A stretch of 64,000 nucleotides of DNA from Favolaschia claudopus (taxonomy: Eukaryota; Basidiomycota; Agaricomycetes; Agaricales; Mycenaceae), in NCBI GenBank assembly GCA_037176885.1, contig JAWWNJ010000012.1, forward strand, positions 1,612,001 to 1,676,000. Reading direction: 5' to 3'. The first letter of the stretch is position 1; every line of letters starts with the position of its first letter. The notes under the pieces are model-generated. The model saw only the letters and a program-made list of their open reading frames with translations. It did no database searches and was not told the origin of the DNA. Of the stretch, positions 1 to 10,300 are shown piece by piece. Made by a program: the position numbers and the translations under genes.

Positions 1-98
1 TACAGCGACATCTTGCAATTCATGGTTTTCCTGAGATTCTTGTAGTCACAAGGGCTAACTTGGTATTTTGCCGCCCAGATCTCGTTGGAATTTGAACT

Positions 99-757
99 CA
101 CGCCGCGAACTGTCACAGTGACGGTGTGACGGTGTGACGGTGTGATACGCCTATGATATATCTATTAAATAACATCTTGGTATCTCTTCGTTCTTCTATG
201 GGTAGCGTGTGTTGTTCGCTCAGCATTCCGTTTTGCGGGTGGTTGCAAGTTCGATCCTCACCTTTGTATTTTTATTTTGTGACCAAATAAATCTAGAGCC
301 GCGCGGCGAGCGCTAGCTCCACGCAGTGGGCCTCCGCGGCGAGCGGAAAGCGCCGCGCAGCGGTCGGGGTCTGGGGTGGAAAACCCCAGCCGTCCGGGCC
401 GGCGCCCGCAACACAATACCACTCACAAAAACAAAGAAAGAAGTCTATTCAACGCGAAAATACAGCGGCAAGTACTCCGAAATTTTGGAGCTGCTTCCGG
501 TCGGTCAACAAGAAAATTGTCATACACGCCGCGCGGCAGCTCCACGCAGTGGTGCGCCGCAAATGCGGCGGGGATGACAATTTTTGCGTTGACCGCCCGG
601 AAGCAGTGGAAAAATTGAGGGAAAACAGCATTTGTATGGAAGAGAACAGATGTGCACCAGCGGAAGGGCAATGCCAGCAAAAAAGGCGGGCCTGGGGGAA
701 GTCGAGGGAAATTGAGTTCGCGAATGTGACGGCGTGACAGTCACAGTTCGCGGCGTG
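99..757. mobile_element. Candidate non-autonomous TIR element (MITE-like), ~660 bp
   Basis: The 15-mer CACGCCGCGAACTGT at 99-113 returns as an exact reverse complement at 743-757. Both copies sit next to short GTGACGG(T/C)GTGAC repeats pointing inward (115-145 and 725-742). The interior is very GC-rich around 300-410 and has no convincing protein: the short ORFs are low-complexity Arg/Ala/Gly. It also holds an imperfect hairpin (480-617) and a Pol III B-box-like motif near 241-260. No clear target-site duplication is seen at either end, so the exact limits and superfamily are open. The right end lies about 260 bp upstream of the acyl-CoA dehydrogenase start. Confidence 0.55.
480..617. repeat. 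Imperfect inverted repeat (hairpin-forming), ~44-bp arms
   Basis: The arm at 480-523 and the arm at 574-617 match as reverse complements at about 35 of 44 positions. Shared cores are CTGCTTCCGG, CGGTCAAC and AAAATTGTCAT. The roughly 50-nt spacer is itself GC-rich and partly self-complementary (GCCGC...GCGGC). It lies inside the 99-757 element. Transcribed on either strand it would fold into a long stem-loop. Confidence 0.7.
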
Positions 758-1020
758 GGTTTGGTCTTCGATATCGTTCGATTGAGTCCCTGAGGCCAAC
801 AACCAGCCCAGATTCATCGAATTCACAGCCATGCTCTCAGTCCACAAAAGTAGTTGTCGATGTCACGATTGGCGGTTAATGAGAGAGTCACTGCCCGTGA
901 CATACAAGTATGTACTGTTGACCGGGAGATCCGTCCGAGCTCCGAAGGGAAGAGTCTTAGCCTGTGATTTCTGCAACTCTCCTTGAACTTAAACTCACCC
1001 TCAACGCCGCCCACAACCAC
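758..1020 (+). promoter_or_regulatory. Upstream region of the acyl-CoA dehydrogenase gene
   Basis: This 263-bp stretch lies between the right terminal repeat of the upstream element and the ATG at 1021. No ORF of interest is present. It must hold the promoter and 5' UTR, but I see no distinctive TATA box. Confidence 0.4.
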
Positions 1021-2754
1021 AATGCTCAGAACTACAATACGCTCCCTCTCACGAAATGTCCTTCTTAAATCTCGGCCAGCGCTTCCCTCCAGGCATCTGA
1101 ATTCGCTTTAAATTCACGGTTAGAACGCTAATACTTGTTCGGGCAGGCTCTTATCCTCTACCCGCCCCATCCTCTCCGACTCCGCCCCACTAAACTCATT
1201 GGATGTGTACACTGAAGAGGAGACCATGCTCCGGGACGCCGGTACGTTCATCCCTATTACCTGGTGCACTACTACACTTTTCTAATTCCAGCCCATGTAA
1301 ACTGTTTCCCTCTATACTCACTCCTGATGAACAGTGCAACGATTCGCAACAGATGTTGTTGGCCCCAAAGTCCGTGAGATGGACGAGAACGAGCAGATGG
1401 ATCCCGAAATTATCAAGGGGTTGTTCGAGCAAGGGGTGCGACCTTCAATCCAAATAATTCAATAACCTAATGACCGCTGTTGCAGCTCATGGGCATTGAA
1501 ACCAGCGCTGACCACGGCGGCGCCGAATCCTCCTTCACCTCTGCCATCATTGTCATCGAAGAACTCGCCAAAATCGACCCCTCCGTGTCCGTCCTATGTG
1601 ACGTCCATAACACCCTCGTCAACACCATCTTCCGGAAATACGGTACGAAGGAGCAGCAGGATAAGTGGCTGCCTCAACTAGCCGAGTCGAAGGCACATTT
1701 CGTTTCTCCTCCATTTCTTTGGGTAACTTACACGAAATTCATCCATCCAGCTTGGCTCGTTCTGCCTCTCTGAACCCGCCTCTGGCTCCGACGCCTTCGC
1801 CCTTCAAACACGCGCCAAAAAAGACGGCGACTCGTGGATAATCAACGGCTCCAAGATGTGGATTACGAATTCCTACGAGGCGGAGATTTTCCTCATTTTC
1901 GCTAATGTGAGTTCTCCTTGCTCCATCTATCTCCAATGTGCCATCAACTTTGCGCTCTAGATTGACCCAAGCAAAGGCTACAAAGGCATCACCTGCTTCG
2001 TCGCCACCAAGGACATGGGCATTCAAATCGCAAAGAAGGAGCAAAAACTGGGCATTCGCGCCTCTTCGACGTGCACCCTCAATTTCGACGATCTCAAAGT
2101 GCCCGCGGAGAATATTATCGGTGGGGAGGGTAAAGGATATAAGGTTCGTGCGTTCGTCCGTCTATTAACAAAAGCGTCTGACGATTCTTCGTAGATCGCC
2201 ATCGAAATCCTAAACGAAGGTAAGCCAACCTCCGATTTTTGAGAATCACGAATAATCCAATATCTCACGCAGGCCGTATCGGCATCGCCGCCCAAATGCT
2301 CGGCCTCGCCCAAGGCGCCTTCGACAAAGCCGTCCCCTACACCTACTCCCGCCAACAATTCGGCCAACCAGTAGGCACGTTCCAAGGCATGGCCTTCCAA
2401 ATAGCGCAAGCCGCAGTCGACCTCGAGTCCGCGCGGCTCCTCACGTATAACGCCGCGCGGAGGAAGGAAGAGGGAAAGAGCTTTACGAAGGAGGCGGCGA
2501 TGGCCAAGTATTGGAGTAGTGTTGTTGCGCAGCGGGTCAGTGGGCAGGCGATTGAGTGGGCGGGGGGTGTTGGGTTTACGAGGGAGACGGGGATCGAGAA
2601 GTATTGGAGGGATTCGAAGATTGTGGGTGTTTCTTTCTTTTGCTTTTGTTGTCAGAGCAGTTGACTGACCACCATGCAGGGCGCGATCTACGAGGGAACG
2701 TCAAACATTCAGTTGCAGACGATAGCAAAGTTTGTCCAGAAACAGTATTCATGA
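1021..2754 (+). CDS. Mitochondrial short/branched-chain acyl-CoA dehydrogenase
   Basis: This flavoenzyme is expected to oxidise short or 2-methyl-branched acyl-CoAs (isoleucine/valine breakdown, beta-oxidation) in the mitochondrial matrix, passing electrons to ETF. The N-terminus ([18 protein letters not shown]) is Arg-rich and acid-free, like a mitochondrial presequence. Spliced exons give the full ACAD fold: N-terminal helices ([18 protein letters not shown]), the FAD-binding middle segment ([19 protein letters not shown]) and the C-terminal helices. The C-terminal signature [11 protein letters not shown] carries the catalytic Glu. [17 protein letters not shown] and the overall order resemble the ACADSB class more than MCAD or IVD. 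At least six short introns are needed. The first is best explained by a GC-AG intron (1093-1146), because the GT reading meets a stop. ATG 1021 is chosen for the presequence. The stop is TGA at 2752-2754. Confidence 0.9.
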
Positions 2755-3044
2755 TTACATTGGGATAAAATATAAAATACTGTATCATGGACAACGGAAC
2801 ATCATAATCGGAGGAAAGGAATGCCACAGCGAGTGAAAACCCGCCCGCAGAAATCCACTTGCAAAGCTGCTTGGCATTGACAGGTTTAGCTCTCCCAGTT
2901 TTAAACCTTCCACCTCCTTCATAATGACGCTCAAGCTACTGAACCGATCTCTGAACCCTCTCGAAGCGGTAGGATCTGCCCACAGTCGTTCGTGCGATGT
3001 AGCATTCGTCGAATTTTCTACCCAGCTATCTACTTCACTAATAT
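2755..3044. other. Convergent 3' intergenic region
   Basis: About 290 bp separate two convergent stop codons. AATAAAATATAAAATAC-like A/T-rich sequence just after 2754 could serve polyadenylation. Nothing else is recognised. Confidence 0.4.
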
Positions 3045-5030
3045 TCATTTTCGTCCACTGGGCTTCGGTTTCACCTTCCCCTGCCCTCCTCCTCCTCCTC
3101 CACCTACCTTCCCGCCTCCCCCGCTTTTATGCGGCCTTTTCCGCGTCCTCCCACCCTCACTCTTCAGCCCAACCTTCTCATCCGAACTCTTCCCCCTCAT
3201 CCTCATCCCCTTCTTCTTCTTCTCCGCCCTCCTCAACACCCTCTCCCGATCCGCCTTCTTCGCCGCCTTCCTCGCGTCCTTGTCCAGATGCGCGATGCGC
3301 GCGCCGAGCGCAGGGTCGCCTTTCGCGGCAGGGGTAGCGGGGTAACTGTATTTCGAGGGTGTTGTTGTTGTTTCAGTAGATTTGGATTCAACAGGAGAGG
3401 AAGAAGAGGCAGAAGCGCGACACCGCTGCACCCGCAACGTCCGCTTTGCGAATCTGAGCTTCTTCTTCCCCTCGTCCGTTTTGGTCAGTGCGAGGACTTC
3501 GTCGACGCATTCGCGGTCCTGAGAGGCGACGTCAAATAAGAAGCAAAAGAAAGCGAAAAAACACCCACCAAAAACCTGACATACCCAAACCCCTTACCCA
3601 GCTGTGTCTCCCGATCGCGGATGAGGCGCACGTTTTGCACCCAGCGCCCGTTGTCATCATCCGCCGGCCCCCTCTCGCCCGCAACGACCCCCTCGAAAAA
3701 CTCCCGCACATCGCTCTCGGTGGATCCGAAATCGAGGTTGCCGACGAAGACGCTGAGTTTTGCGTCGACACCATTTGGCCCGGATGCATCGGCGGCGTCA
3801 GGCAAGCGCCCGCATAGATCCACCCTTAACGTCCGTTCCATGAACTGGCTTGCGTTGGCGGCGCGAGCGATGTGCAGGGCAGCGGTGTACGGCGTGTCGT
3901 CTTCTTCTGCTTCTCCCTCGTTGCCGTTGGAAGGAGGAGAGGGATGCGCAAGCACTACATACGCAGTAACGCTGCTCGCCTCAGGATGGAAATTGCCCTG
4001 TATGAACATAATCTTCTTCTTTTGCGCGGGGGTGAGGAATTCTTTCTTCGTTTCGCCCTCGGCATTGTCGTTCTCAGGATTGTCCTTCTGACGCCAGGTT
4101 GAGGCGCGCGTTGTAGCGTGGTTTGAGCCTGCAACTGGGACGGAGTTGGCGGAAATGTTTTTTGGGAGAGAAGGAGTGGAAGAGGAGGGGGTAGAGAGGG
4201 AGGCGGAAGAGGTTGGGTCGCGGAAGGCTACGGAGCGGAAGCGGATGGATTCGATTTTGACGCCGGAGGAGGAGGGGAGGAAGGAGAGGATGTGGCGGGA
4301 GAGTTGTTTTCGTAGAGGCTAGAGTGGGTCAATGATTGCATAAGATGAGACGTTGTAAAACACACACCTTTTTCTGGGCAACTTCCAGAGGTAAGCCACC
4401 GACGAAAAGAGTGCGGGCGTCGCGTTGTGCAGAGGTTTCGTTATCTGGTACGACTTTGGGCTTTTTGGTGGCTTTGGCGCGGACGCGTTTTGTTAGGGAT
4501 TCGTGGACGGGTGGGGGAGCGTCCGGGTCTGAGTCTTCTTCATCCTCTACTCCTTCTGAGTTGGCGTCGGCTTCACTCTGACTTTCTTCTTCTACAGCAT
4601 TCGTCGAGGGAGCGCCAGGCTTTTTCGAGAGAGTTTTGTTCAGGTATGCATTCTCCAAGTCCGAGTTATCGTCGGCATCAGATTCGTTGTCGTCGTCGTC
4701 CTCTTCTTCGCTATCCACATCCACCACGGGTTCAACGCGATTAGGTTTCTTCGTCGACTTGGGCTTAGACGACGAGGCATGTACTGGTTCAGGCTTTGAA
4801 CGCTTTTGCTTCTTGTCTGGCGGTGTTTGCAGAGGCGCCTCTAGTTTTCTCTTCCTCGGTGGGGGCGCAGAAGTTGTAGCCTTGGGTGCGGGCCGCGGAG
4901 CTGGCTAGAACGATGATAAGCCAGTGCTTCAAAATTATAGGCGGCTGAATACATTTGACTTGAACAAAGCATCGAGGTCTGCGTCTATTTTGTCTGGCGC
5001 TGCAGCAAGTAGCAGAGAAGATAGGCTCAT
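3045..5030 (-). CDS. NOP12: Nucleolar RNA-binding protein, Nop12/RBM34-like
   Basis: Two RRM domains are encoded across several exons. The first begins with RTLFVGGLPLEVAQKK (RNP2). The second has LSVFVGNLDFGSTESDVREF (RNP2) and GKGFGYVRF (RNP1). An acidic Ser/Asp/Glu stretch precedes RRM1, and the C-terminus is a Lys/Arg/Gly-rich tail, as in yeast Nop12 and animal RBM34. The family acts in the nucleolus in pre-25S rRNA maturation. The start at 5028-5030 gives MSLSSLLLAAAPDKIDADLD, and a short intron follows. The stop is at 3045-3047. The gene is head-to-head with the Big1-like gene (254 bp apart). The order acidic region, RRM, RRM, basic tail makes the assignment reliable. Exact exon limits in the RRM1-RRM2 linker (about 4010-4330) are approximate. 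Confidence 0.85.
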
Positions 5031-5284
5031 TGTAGGACTTTTAGAACCTGACTAGTTTCCGGTCGATAAGAAAGCTAGTGAAGTTCAAGTCGTTCTCAAA
5101 AACGTAGACTGAGTGTTGATGGCGGGTCAGTAACTTACATAATGTGTACGTGAGAGTGATAGGAATGATACGGCACCTGATGGCAGGCTTTGACGGATCA
5201 GGAGGTTCAAACTCAGCATCACTCCCACGGACTTAGGCCATCACAAGCTTCACTTGACCATCGCTGCTGTTGACGACGTTCTCC
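5031..5284. promoter_or_regulatory. Divergent promoter between NOP12-like and Big1-like genes
   Basis: This 254-bp region lies between two start codons pointing away from each other, so it should hold both promoters. No TATA box or known site stands out. Confidence 0.5.
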
Positions 5285-6301
5285 ATGTCTGCCCGTTTGT
5301 TGGTCGTCGCAGCGCTGCTGCACTGGGCTCTCGCTTTCTCTCATACTTCTCCTCTCCTGTTCTGGTCCTCCCATAGGTAACTGCAGCGTTTATCCGGCGG
5401 AAATTGACCAGAAATTGACCGAGAACTGCTCATACACCAGTTCAAGCACTCTTGACGCCCTTCCATCCAAAGCCCCAGACGCTTACTCTCTCTTGAATGC
5501 TCTGCTGTCAAACAACGACATCTGCGCACACGACGCCATCGTTCTCGTCGACCAGCCTCAAGTACGAGTTCTCATTCTTCTCGCAACGACTGAATAATAT
5601 CATTAAACTCTCCCGCAGCTACACGCCTCCGACCTCCGCACCCTCCCCTCCACCACCCACATCGCCCGTTCCCTCTCCTCCTCCCCCTCCGCCCGCCAAT
5701 TCCCCTATGTCCCCAACCCCGCCCCGCTAGACACCTCCGCCCTCCTCGACGCCGCAGCATCCCGCTGCAACTCGCGCTTCATCTCTTTCGCGCCAGGCCA
5801 GGGCGGTGTATCTTTCTCCGCAGACGCCAAACATGTCGTTGCGTTGAATCTGCCCCCGTTGACCGAGACGGAGGCGCAAGAGAGGAAGGATGCGATGTTG
5901 AAATATGGTCCATGCCCCCCTCTCCTCCCGATACCGGAACACATACTAACCCACATCCCACAGACACCCTCCTCTCAACCGAACTCTCCTCCATCGCTTC
6001 CACCTTCCCTAACCATCTCATCATCTACACCGCCTCCTCCGCCTCCTCCCTCTCCCTCCACGCCAAACGCGCCACCCCTGCCAACGCTATACCCAGTACC
6101 TCCGCGAAACCCCATACGAAAGGCGGCATCCTCGCCCACTACCAACTCCTCACCCCAGGCATCATCTCCTCCCTCCTCGTCACCCTCTTCGTCCTCGTCC
6201 CTATCATCATGCTCGGGATCCAGGCTTTGGGCAGTATCCAGAGTTCGTTGAAGAATGAGATTCCGAAGAGCTTTGATGCGACGGAGAAGAAGAATCAGTA
6301 G
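5285..6301 (+). CDS. BIG1: ER membrane protein of the Big1/Voa1 (V-ATPase assembly) family
   Basis: The predicted protein starts with a signal peptide (MSARLLVVAALLHWALAF) followed by a short SHTSPLLFWSS segment, as at the N-terminus of Big1/Voa1 proteins. It has a lumenal domain and ends in one hydrophobic helix (ISSLLVTLFVLVPIIMLGI) preceded by HYQLLTPG and followed by an Ala/Lys-rich tail ending in EKKNQ. That C-terminal arrangement is typical of fungal Big1 and the Ac45/Voa1 transmembrane domain. Known members act in the ER in beta-1,6-glucan synthesis or V0 assembly. I support introns at 5377-5440, about 5562-5620 and about 5907-5963. The stop is TAG at 6299-6301. It is of typical family size (about 280 aa). 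Whether it serves cell-wall or V-ATPase biogenesis cannot be told from sequence. Confidence 0.8.
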
Positions 6302-7336
6302 AGGTTGGTTGTTTTGTTGTGCACACAATAATAATATTGCTAGGAGAATAATATCTGTGATTCGTTGTCGATATCTTCGCCATTCGTCAGGATCGGGTTG
6401 CTTCATGACCACCATCATTGTACTATTGAGTTCCTAATTACGGGGCTGCTGGACTACTTGGTGGTTAATTTTCAGAGGCCGTTGAAAGACGTTGCCTAAG
6501 GCTAATGATATTTGATTGGGCGATATCATGAACTATTTGTTCCTCAACCTGGGGGATGCTGTTTCTCCTCAACTGCCTTTTTTGTCGCACATAAATGAGG
6601 AATTTGTGCAGGTTCTGCAGAGTCTCGAAAGGGAGAATGTGGGCAGCACCAGAGCATTTCAGCCTGGATCGGAAGGTTCAAGTTGGCAGACTCGGATAAG
6701 CCCAGTGCTTATATTGTGTATTTGAATTCAAACTGTGAGACGGTTCAATGTTATTTATTGCCCCTTGGACGACCGTGATGTATGTGAGGCTATGCGAGGA
6801 ACTGGTACCTGACTTCAGGCTGGTTCTGTCTGCGGTTCTTGCGGGAGGTCAATGATTGGTTTGCGGGAAAGTGATAGAACTGAGACGGGCTATCTGGCTG
6901 TTCATAACGGTGGACGTTCAAGTACCTAGCATACATTGTGAGGACACTTTGTGTATGCAGCACGAACCCCGGCCGTTCCCGGTCGGGACCTGGTGCCCAT
7001 GATTATCCTATCCTATCGTCCGAGAAATCATATAAGTATAGTAACCAACGCGCTACATTCGGTACAACAGACAAACAACTGCAAAAAATAATGAATGGAG
7101 TGAGATACAATGTGTGCAATGCGTATGTAGATGGGTGAGCGTGATATACAAATGTAGTAGGATGTAGTTGAGTGTATGTGCGTAGAGGACCAGTGCAGGT
7201 GTAGCAAAGCAAGAAACGAAGCCGAAGGAGAAAACGCGGTAGAGAGGGAGATGAGGAAGAAGGAAAAGTATTATGCGCACCTAGAACGAAAGAAAATATG
7301 GCAAAGAACCAACAAAAAACAAATTGAAACAGAAAT
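6302..7336. other. Long convergent intergenic region, no gene seen
   Basis: About 1 kb separates the 3' ends of the Big1-like gene and MED13. Only short ORFs occur on both strands. An AATAATAATATTG-like A/T stretch follows the Big1 stop and probably carries its polyadenylation signals. No RNA gene or repeat is recognised. Confidence 0.4.
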
Positions 7337-10300
7337 CTACAGAACACTCGACACCCCGTCCCGCCCCAACGCCCCCCGCATCTTATCCACCGCCGCAAGA
7401 TGGAACGGCAGCGACGACGACGAACAACTATCCAAACCACCACCAAGCTTCCTCCACCGCGCAGCACTTAACACCGCCAGCTCATGAAAATTCTCCGTAA
7501 TCTCCGCGTGCAGCTTTGATATGCTGCTGTTCGCAGCGTGAGGGTCAGACGGCTGGGGGAACACAGCCAAAAGGTTAACATGCACCACCGTCGGCGTGCT
7601 CGCGACAGACTGCGCGGGCACACGTACGAGTAACGCGGTGGAGAGCGGGCGGAGGGGGAGGGGGTACGGGTATTCTTGATGGACGCTACTACCTGTGCTG
7701 CTGCTGCTGCCTGGTCCCCCGGGAGTATGTAGCTGCGACTGCGGCGTTGACACGGTCAGATCTACTACCTCAGTGGAGGGGGTGGCAGTGGTAGGCGATG
7801 ACGCGCAAGACGGCGTCGATTCCGGTACGAAACCCAACGTCAACCCAAGATCCAGAGGCGTAGGCGGCAGTGCGAGGGAGAGAGTTCGTTTAGGGTAGAT
7901 GGCATAGGTGGTGGAAGAGACGTCGACGAAGAGGGTGGGTGTCTTGATCGACGAGGAAGAAGGAATTCGGCTCGCCAATGGTTTCATAGGGAGACTGGGA
8001 TGTAGTTTGTTGTTGGATGATGGCGTGCTGCTGCCGCTCACAGAAAGAGGCGCTGCGGGCGTAAATGCGGTGATTGCCTTGACCTGATTGTCATGCGGAA
8101 GGAACGTCCAAGGCGCGTCTGGTTCTACCGACAGCAGACTGACATGCACATCGGAGAGTGCCGTGCAGTTCGGTACCGCCTTCGCCAAAAATGACATCCA
8201 GGCTATAGAAACAAGAGCTCAGCAAGTGAAGGTACTCTCATAGGAAAAAGAATTGGACACACCATCAAGGTCAACAACACTCATCGCTCCCAACTTCGAA
8301 AACACAATCCTCCACGAAACACTCGCCCTCTTCGCAAACCCACACGCAAAATCCCAAACCTTCCTGACAGCATACTCCGCATGTGTGAACGTCTCCACCT
8401 CCCCGTCCTCCCCATCCGGATGTGGAATCTGCGTCTGCGTCAACCACACAGCTAAATCATGGGCTTCTCCTCTCTGATCTACACAGGCACACAAAATCCA
8501 CTTTCCGCATTCACTGAAGCTGTACCCAACATGCAGGAAAGTGCCCGCGTCGACGACATCCAACGGCGCATTTGTTCGCTGTACGTATTTTACTGTGGCG
8601 GGTAGGGGCGAACGTGCGAGGGTGTAGGCTGGGTCGTGGAAGTATCTCCGGAGAGGCTCGCCATGCTCAAAGAACCGCCGTGACATGACCCGTTCGACGG
8701 GCTGTAAGATTCTGTCGTATGTAGAATAGCACACGGCTTCAAAATCCGCTGATTGAGCGACGGGATTGGAACTGCTCGAGAATGCAACGAGGACATCGGG
8801 CACGAATTGGAATATACTTTGGAAGTCTTCGTGCGCTTGCAATGCCTTCTTGGCGGCGGAGAACATCTGGCGTAGAAGAGGTGACGCGAGGGACATGGTC
8901 GAGTGTGGCGTGACCACGTAAAAAACTACATTGGATCGAGAGGGAGCAGTGAGACCGGCGACGAAAGCGGCTAGAAACAATGACATTAGAAACAACGTAT
9001 CACGTAGATACATGAACTCTCGCACCCAAACTCTTACGGAAAGTAGAGTCAAACCGTATCGACAACAGGCCGTCCTTGACACAGAGTTGGTGGCTTCCCG
9101 GGGTCAGTGTGCCTAGATGCTTGCTCTGATTCAATGTCAGCTCGAGTGAACGACTGTGGACTAAAACCGAAAGGTTCACCTTGTAGATCGCAATAGTCTT
9201 TGTTAGCCAAGCCTCTGCAAGCTGCTGTCGCGTATCTCCGTCGTCCTCGAACAAAACATAGACAATCGCATCCTTTCGCCCACCCCGAGGTGTGAGACCA
9301 AGCTTTTCCCAGAATCTCAACGCGGTAGGGAGAATTTGGATCACGGAGTTTCCCTTCCCAATGGATATCATGGGAGAGTCTAATACTCGAAGAGCTTTGG
9401 CGGGCGAGAAATCGCTCTTGGGTGGTGTCGAATTGCTCTTGGCCAGCACAACCTCCAGACCAAACAAGGTCTCGACGTCAAGTGGGCCTTGAACGTCCGG
9501 GATCCGACCGAGGAGTTGCGCAGCGGTCTTGACATCCGTAGGCCAAACTGCATCTTGAGAGGCGATTGCCTTTGCTCCCAGATTGACTACATTCGTCCGC
9601 CACGCCTCAGCCCAAACACAGTTCTCTACGACTTCCTTTCCGACGGCAAAAGCAGCTGCTTCGAGGGATTTGGATTTCTCGGATGCGGCGCCGAGAGTGG
9701 CTGCGGGTGAAACGGGAGTTGGTACAGATGCTGAAGCCACGGTCATGGTGGTGATATTGGTTGGCGCAACTGCTGCCCCAGGAGGACGAAGGGGCGTGCT
9801 CAGTGGAAGAAGATGCGAGTGTTGGAAATGTGTGTGTAGAAGAGTAGGTCCCAGAGGAAGATATGCAGGAGGAGGTGTAGATGGACGCGACACCAATGGA
9901 CTGTCCTCTTCCATTTCCTCGTCCTCGTCTGATTCCGGCTCCGATCTGGCCTCCTCTTCATCATCAAGTTTCCCTTGCTCCCAATCTTCGTGTTCCCTGA
10001 CCCATGCCGGGGACATCTTAGTGCTCCGGCCATTCAATATCGTAGTGGTCTTCCGCTTGACGCCAATCAACTTCCGCACCACCCCAATCCGCGGGTCAGT
10101 CTTGAGAGCATATTTAAAACGCCAACCATCCTGCGCAGGGGCATCCTCATACAAAGTCTCATCGTCACTCTCGGGCGGTGGACTAGGAAGCGCGAACTTG
10201 CCGACAACGTACTTGCCATCTGCAACTCGATGACTCTGCGCAAAAGGAATCGGGTCGAATATTCCGAACGAAAGCCCTGAGCTACTAGCACGTCGAACCA

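Noticed and set aside
326..847. Several overlapping short ORFs on both strands
   Set aside because: Low-complexity Arg/Ala/Gly translations of the GC-rich element, including both arms of the hairpin.
5170..5210. GGTTCAAACTC as a tRNA B-box
   Set aside because: No matching A-box or cloverleaf arms around it.
9583..10233. 216-codon + strand ORF inside MED13
   Set aside because: Antisense shadow of the long MED13 exon. Ser-rich stretches mirror its acidic codons.
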